Assembly: GCA_902727915.1 (NCBI GenBank)
Contig: CACVAU010000022.1
Coordinates: 1 to 39,173, forward strand
Reading direction: 5' to 3'
Length of the DNA stretch: 39,173 nt
Source: an uncultured Sulfurovum sp.
GTDB lineage: Bacteria > Campylobacterota > Campylobacteria > Campylobacterales > Sulfurovaceae
The notes beneath the pieces are model-generated. The model was not told where the DNA came from, did no database searches, and saw nothing but the letters and a program-made list of their open reading frames with translations. Positions 35,053 to 39,173 of the stretch are shown here, one piece after another (position 1 is the first letter of the stretch; every line of letters starts with the position of its first letter). Position numbers and translations under genes: made by a program.

Positions 35053-36330
35053 TTAAACGCGTGGATCAACCAAATAACCAGCCAATGCAGAAGCAGCAGC
35101 AACAGCAGAGTTAGCTAAATAAATTTCAGAAGTTCTAGCACCCATACGTCCTACAAAGTTACGATTAGTTGTTGCCACACAACGCTCATTGTCTCCAAGA
35201 ATTCCCATGTAACCACCTAAACAGGCACCACATGTTGGATTAGAAACAACTGCACCAGCTTCGATTAATGTCTCCATTAAACCCTCTTTTTGTGCTTGAA
35301 GTAAAATCTTCTGTGTTGCTGGTGTTACAATCATTCTTGTATGTCGTGCAACCCTTTTACCTTTAACAATCTCAGCAGCCACTCTAAGATCTTCAATTCT
35401 ACCATTCGTACAAGAACCAATCATCACTTGATCAATTTTTAAATTATCTTCAACAGCTTGTTCCATTGGCTTACCATTTGATGGCAAGAATGGATAAGCA
35501 ATCACAGGTGATAAGTTTCCAACATCAATCTTAATTACTTCACAGTACTCAGCATCTTCATCAGAGTAATGAATCTTAGGCTCAGCTCTAAGTCCACCAT
35601 TAATTTCAGCTCTTTCAGCCAAATAAGCTTCGGTTACTTCATCAACAGCAAACACACCATTTTTAGCACCAGCTTCAATAACCATGTTCGAGATAGAGAA
35701 TCTATCTGCCATGCCTAAATGTTGAATGGTATCACCTGTAAACTCAATGGCTTTGTACAATGCACCATCAACCCCAATTAAACGGATAAGCTCTAAAATA
35801 ATGTCTTTTCCATAAATATGTTCACCAGGTTTTCCAGACAACTCTACTTTAATGGTCTCTGGAATCTTAAACCAATTCCCACCTGTAATCATTCCAAATG
35901 ATAAGTCTGTGCTTCCCATACCTGTTGAAAATGCACCCAATGCTCCATGCGTACAAGTATGTGAATCAGCTCCAATAATAACATCACCAGGAAGCACCAA
36001 TCCTTTTTCAGGAAGTAAAGCATGTTCAATTCCCATGTCTTTTTCATCAAAAAAGTATTTCATGTCATGTTTGTAGGCAAAGTCACGTGAAATTTTTGCT
36101 TGGTTTGCTGAAGCAATATCTTTAGCAGGAATGTAGTGATCCATCACGATACAAAAATTATCTGGTTTTGCCAATTTTTCTGCACCAGACTCCTCAAATG
36201 CTCTAATGGAAATAGGTGTGGTGATATCGTTTCCAATAATCATGTCAATATCAACTCTAACAATCTCTCCTGCTTTGACTTCGTGTCCAGCATGGTCAGA
36301 GAAAATTTTTTCTGTAATGGTTTGTCCCAT
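35053..36330 (-). CDS. leuC: 3-isopropylmalate dehydratase large subunit
   Basis: LeuC, with the small subunit LeuD, isomerises 2-isopropylmalate to 3-isopropylmalate through a [4Fe-4S] cluster. The 425-residue protein belongs to the shorter LeuC/homoaconitase-type branch. It shows VMDHYIPAKD, GADSHTCTHGALGAFSTGMG, the cluster cysteine in IGSCTNGRIEDL, and the pair in NPTCGACLGGYMG. leuD is not in the window. leuA lies 19 kb away. The ribosome binding site is AAGGGA. A leucine-run leader like that of leuA is not seen here. Confidence 0.95.
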   Translation of the reverse strand: MGQTITEKIFSDHAGHEVKAGEIVRVDIDMIIGNDITTPISIRAFEESGAEKLAKPDNFCIVMDHYIPAKDIASANQAKISRDFAYKHDMKYFFDEKDMGIEHALLPEKGLVLPGDVIIGADSHTCTHGALGAFSTGMGSTDLSFGMITGGNWFKIPETIKVELSGKPGEHIYGKDIILELIRLIGVDGALYKAIEFTGDTIQHLGMADRFSISNMVIEAGAKNGVFAVDEVTEAYLAERAEINGGLRAEPKIHYSDEDAEYCEVIKIDVGNLSPVIAYPFLPSNGKPMEQAVEDNLKIDQVMIGSCTNGRIEDLRVAAEIVKGKRVARHTRMIVTPATQKILLQAQKEGLMETLIEAGAVVSNPTCGACLGGYMGILGDNERCVATTNRNFVGRMGARTSEIYLANSAVAAASALAGYLVDPRV

Positions 36331-36365
36331 TGTGTGTCCCTTCGATAGGTATAATAATTACGCGA

Positions 36366-36371
36366 ATTATA
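36366..36371 (-). promoter_or_regulatory. Probable -10 box of leuC
   Basis: A perfect TATAAT on the minus strand (36371-36366) lies 35 bases upstream of the leuC ATG, with the ribosome binding site between them. No convincing -35 box is visible. Confidence 0.45.
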
Positions 36372-36452
36372 GCGAAAGTTGTTTATATCCATTTTTTAAA
36401 CCTAAAGTTAAGGAAAAAAATCATAAACCACTTTCAGCTTTTAAGATACGCC

Positions 36453-39173
36453 CTACTTAATCACCTCAAATACTACACGACGGTTCTCTTCTCTTCCCTC
36501 AGCTGTTTCATTAGTAGAAATTGGCTGAGATGAACCAAAACCTTCAGCCACTAACATCGTACTCTCAATACCTTGTTCAATCAAATATGACTTAACAGAA
36601 GTTGCACGTTTTTTACTTAATGCAAGATTATAAGACTCTTTACCTCTACTATCAGTATGACCTTGAATTTTATAAGTATATCCATCATAACTTTTCATGA
36701 TTCTAATGGCTTCATTTAATCGTTCTTTACTTGCTACTGTTAATTCTGTACTACCTATCTTAAAAGCCACTTTTGTTAATGCAAAAGCTTCCATTAAATT
36801 CTTTTGAGCATTAATAGCCTCTTCTTTGGCTTTGGCTTCAGCAGCAGTTTTTTCAGCCTCTTCTTTGGCTTTAGCTTCAGCAGCAGCTTTTTCAGCCTCT
36901 TCTTTTGCTTTTACTTCAGCAGCAGCTTTTTCAGCTTCTTCTTTTGCTTTAGCTTCAGTAGCAGCTTTTTCAGCCTCTTCTTTTGCTTTAGCTTCAGCAG
37001 CAGCTTTTTCAGCTTCTTCTTTGGCTTTGACTTCAGCAGCAGCTTTTTCAGCCTCTTCTTTGGCTTTGGCTTCAGCAGCAGCTTTTTCAGCCTCTTCTTT
37101 TGCTTTAGCTTCAGTAGCAGCTTTTTCAGCTTCTTCTTTTGCTTTAGCTTCAGCAGCAGCTTTTTCAGCTTCTTCTTTGGCTTTGACTTCAGCAGCAGCT
37201 TTTTCAGCCTCTTCTTTGGCTTTGGCTTCAGCAGCAGCTTTTTCAGCCTCTTCTTTGGCTTTAGCTTCAGTAGCAGCTTTTTCAGCCTCTTCTTTGGCTT
37301 TGGCTTCAGCAGCAGCTTTTTCAGCCTCTTCTTTTGCTTTAGCTTCAGTAGCAGCTTTTTCAGCTTCTTCTTTTGCTTTAGCTTCAGCAGCAGCTTTTTC
37401 AGCTTCTTCTTTTGCTTTAGCTTCAGTAGCAGCTTTTTCAGCCTCTTCTTTTGCTTTAGCTTCAGCAGCAGCTTTTTCAGCTTCTTCTTTGGCTTTAGCT
37501 TCAGTAGCAGCTTTTTCAGCCTCTTCTTTGGCTTTAGCTTCAGCAGCAGCTTTTTCAGCCTCTTCTTTTGCTTTAGCTTCAGCAGCAGCTTTTTCAGCTT
37601 CTTCTTTGGCTTTAGCTTCAGCAGCAGCTTTTTCAGCTTCTTCTTTGGCTTTGGCTTCAGCAGCAGCTTTTTCTGCTTCTTCTTTTGCTTTGGCTTCAGC
37701 AGCAGCTTTTTCTGCTTCTTCTTTTGCTTTAGCTTCAGCAGCAGCTTTTTCAGCTTCTTCTAATATAGTTTCTAATCTTTCAACTTCTACTTCAAGTTCT
37801 TTATTTTTCAGCAATAACAACTGCTCTTTTTCCATTTCAGCTGTTAAATTCGCTTCTAAAGCTGTTTGCTTACTTAAAAGTTCTACAACTTTTTGCTTAT
37901 TGTCAGCTTCCATCCCTAACATCTTTTCTGTTACAATTTTAGCACTACTTAACAATTCTGTCATTTTTACTTTTACAACTTCATTTTCTTTAGCTAATGC
38001 TTCTTTCTGTTCTAATTCCTCTTGAAATTTCTTTTCAAAATTAGTATTAATGTCATGTTTACTTATTAAAGTAGTAATTTGTGTTTTAAGACTATTTTCA
38101 CTTTCAATATATTTGGTCATATTATTTTCTAAAGCTTTATTTTTAGCAAGTAAACCTTCAAATTCAACCTCAGCCTTTTTACTAATTTCTTCTGCAATAG
38201 CTACAAGTTCATCAATTTTATTAGGGAACTCATTAATTTGAGCATTTAACATCTTTTCTTTTGCTACATATTTTGTTAAGTTTTGCTCTAGACTGCTAAT
38301 TTTTTCTTTGGTTTCTGATTCATACGCTCTGGCTTGTTTTTCACCAAGGGTTGCCATTCCATTTACTTTGTTTAATTGCGCTTCCAATTCATTTTTACTT
38401 TTAAGTTGTTCAGATAAGTTTTGTTCTAAACTGCTAATTTTTTCTTTGGTTTCTGCTTCATACGCTCTGGCTTGTTTTTCACCTACCGTTGCCATGGTAT
38501 TTACTTTGTTTAATTGCGCTTCCAATTCATTTTTACTTTTGAGTTGTTCAGATAAGTTTTGTTCTAAACTGCTAATCTTTTCTTTGGTTTCTGCTTCATA
38601 CGCTCTGGCTTGTTTTTCACCTACCGTTGCCATGGTATTTACTTTGTTTAATTGCGCTTCCAATTCATTTTTACTTTTGAGTTGTTCAGATAAGTTTTGT
38701 TCTAAACTGCTAATTTTTTCTTTGGTTTCTGATTCATACGCTCTGGCTTGTTTTTCACCAAGGGTTGCCATTCCATTTACTTTGTTTAATTGCGCTTCCA
38801 ATTCATTTTTACTTTTAAGTTGTTCAGATAAGTTTTGTTCTAAACTGCTAATTTTTTCTTTGGTTTCTGCTTCATACGCTCTGGCTTGTTTTTCACCAAG
38901 GGTTGCCATTCCATTTACTTTGTTTAATTGCGCTTCCAATTCATTTTTACTTTTAAGTTGTTCAGATAAGTTTTGTTCTAAACTGCTAATTTTTTCTTTG
39001 GTTTCTGCTTCATACGCTCTGGCTTGTTTTTCACCAAGGGTTGCCATTCCATTTACTTTGTTTAATTGCGCTTCCAATTCATTTTTACTTTTAAGTTGTT
39101 CAGATAAGTTTTGTTCTAAACTGCTAATTTTTTCTTTGGTTTCTGCTTCATACGCTCTGGCTTGTTTTTCACC
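36453..39173 (-). CDS. OmpA-family envelope protein with long coiled-coil repeats (5' end outside window)
   Basis: The C-terminal ~110 residues are an OmpA/MotB-like peptidoglycan-binding domain: FKIGSTELTVASKERLNEAI, IQGHTDSRGKESYNLALS with the diaminopimelate-binding Asp, KKRATSVKSYLIEQG with the Arg, and VAEGFGSSQPI. Before it are 24 tandem 13-residue units of Ala-Glu-Lys type (TolA-like), a less regular coiled coil of about 170 residues, and at least seven near-identical 46-residue units. At least 906 residues are inside the window, and the frame is open to base 39173, so the start, signal peptide and more repeats lie beyond it. The protein could bridge a large distance between the inner membrane or outer membrane and the cell wall. 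Confidence 0.9.
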   Translation of the reverse strand, partial: GEKQARAYEAETKEKISSLEQNLSEQLKSKNELEAQLNKVNGMATLGEKQARAYEAETKEKISSLEQNLSEQLKSKNELEAQLNKVNGMATLGEKQARAYEAETKEKISSLEQNLSEQLKSKNELEAQLNKVNGMATLGEKQARAYESETKEKISSLEQNLSEQLKSKNELEAQLNKVNTMATVGEKQARAYEAETKEKISSLEQNLSEQLKSKNELEAQLNKVNTMATVGEKQARAYEAETKEKISSLEQNLSEQLKSKNELEAQLNKVNGMATLGEKQARAYESETKEKISSLEQNLTKYVAKEKMLNAQINEFPNKIDELVAIAEEISKKAEVEFEGLLAKNKALENNMTKYIESENSLKTQITTLISKHDINTNFEKKFQEELEQKEALAKENEVVKVKMTELLSSAKIVTEKMLGMEADNKQKVVELLSKQTALEANLTAEMEKEQLLLLKNKELEVEVERLETILEEAEKAAAEAKAKEEAEKAAAEAKAKEEAEKAAAEAKAKEEAEKAAAEAKAKEEAEKAAAEAKAKEEAEKAAAEAKAKEEAEKAATEAKAKEEAEKAAAEAKAKEEAEKAATEAKAKEEAEKAAAEAKAKEEAEKAATEAKAKEEAEKAAAEAKAKEEAEKAATEAKAKEEAEKAAAEAKAKEEAEKAAAEVKAKEEAEKAAAEAKAKEEAEKAATEAKAKEEAEKAAAEAKAKEEAEKAAAEVKAKEEAEKAAAEAKAKEEAEKAATEAKAKEEAEKAAAEVKAKEEAEKAAAEAKAKEEAEKTAAEAKAKEEAINAQKNLMEAFALTKVAFKIGSTELTVASKERLNEAIRIMKSYDGYTYKIQGHTDSRGKESYNLALSKKRATSVKSYLIEQGIESTMLVAEGFGSSQPISTNETAEGREENRRVVFEVIK
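36822..37757 (-). repeat. Tandem array of 24 units of 39 bp in the OmpA-family gene
   Basis: Exactly 936 bp encode 24 in-frame units of 13 residues (EAEKAAAEAKAKE and variants). Variation is concentrated at a few sites (A/T at unit position 7, A/V at position 9, GGC/TGC-type synonymous changes), and alternating A- and T-type units form a 78-bp higher-order period. This is a sign of recent unequal crossing-over or replication slippage. The unit keeps the frame, so changes in copy number would alter length only. Confidence 0.95.
38271..39173 (-). repeat. Tandem array of about seven 138-bp units in the OmpA-family gene
   Basis: Units of 46 residues begin at 39077, 38939, 38801, 38663, 38525 and 38387, plus a partial unit to the window edge. 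They are almost identical at the DNA level. Differences are a few codons (GMATLG or TMATVG; YEAETK or YESETK). The last unit diverges after SSLEQNL. The array continues outside the window. Confidence 0.93.

Noticed and set aside
36804..38025. Two long plus-strand open frames opposite the OmpA-family repeats
   Set aside because: They arise because a 39-bp unit without stops in several frames is repeated 24 times. Their products are pure low-complexity repeats (SSSFFS-like and AAAFSASS-like) with no ribosome binding site, and the minus frame carries real domains.
36822..39173. CRISPR-like repeat array
   Set aside because: The units are contiguous, in frame and encode coiled coil. There are no unique spacers and no cas genes.

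Overview
The window looks like a chromosome segment from an AT-rich member of the Campylobacterota, of the Sulfurovum/Sulfurimonas/Arcobacter kind. The reasons are the low GC content, the short S12-S7-EF-G gene group, the queuosine-precursor genes queD and queE, the split leucine and histidine pathway genes, and the domain make-up of the core proteins. I cannot fix the genus from sequence alone. Almost all genes are on the minus strand and lie close together.

Region 1-7545 is accessory DNA. It opens at the window edge with the 5' end of an IS982-like transposase. Then come an AAA/DUF4143 ATPase flanked by two copies of a short gene-tail remnant, a BrnT-BrnA toxin-antitoxin pair, a PIN-domain toxin with a Phd-like antitoxin, a decayed second copy of brnA, and a HicB remnant. 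Inside this island is the most interesting object, a three-gene overlapping operon (7059 down to 3284). It encodes a small four-helix membrane protein, a ComEC-type metallo-beta-lactamase-fold protein that ends in glycine, and one polypeptide joining a ubiquitin E2-like domain, an E1/ThiF-like domain and a JAB/JAMM peptidase. The layout recalls the ubiquitin-like machinery of type II CBASS and Bil defence systems, but no CD-NTase and no ubiquitin-like gene is present.

Region 7546-21560 is mostly housekeeping: rsmE, a membrane protein, moeA, a lipoprotein cytochrome c, queD, a Sel1-repeat protein, queE, a DUF5011-like exported protein, leuA, ftsH, prmA, hisA and hisH. Two things stand out. A 24-codon leader ORF with four leucine codons in a row, its own promoter and a strong ribosome binding site lies upstream of leuA, which suggests leucine-dependent attenuation. 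An ATPase plus TOPRIM-like pair (OLD/PARIS-like) sits in line between hisH and hisA, preceded by three abutting perfect inverted repeats.

Region 21561-29601 encodes a 2284-residue secreted adhesin-like protein (a novel duplicated N-terminal module, DUF11-like, SdrD_B-like and CshA-like repeats, and a hydrophobic C-terminal tail) followed by a small outer-membrane barrel protein. A 74-residue protein at 33505-33729 consists of little more than a signal peptide and a version of the same C-terminal tail.

Region 29602-39173 holds fusA, rpsG and rpsL, a FrnE/DsbA-like protein, a SPOR-domain protein, leuC, and the 3' part of an OmpA-family envelope protein. That protein carries two long tandem arrays, 24 units of 39 bp and about seven units of 138 bp, and runs off the window end. 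I saw no rRNA, tRNA or CRISPR array.
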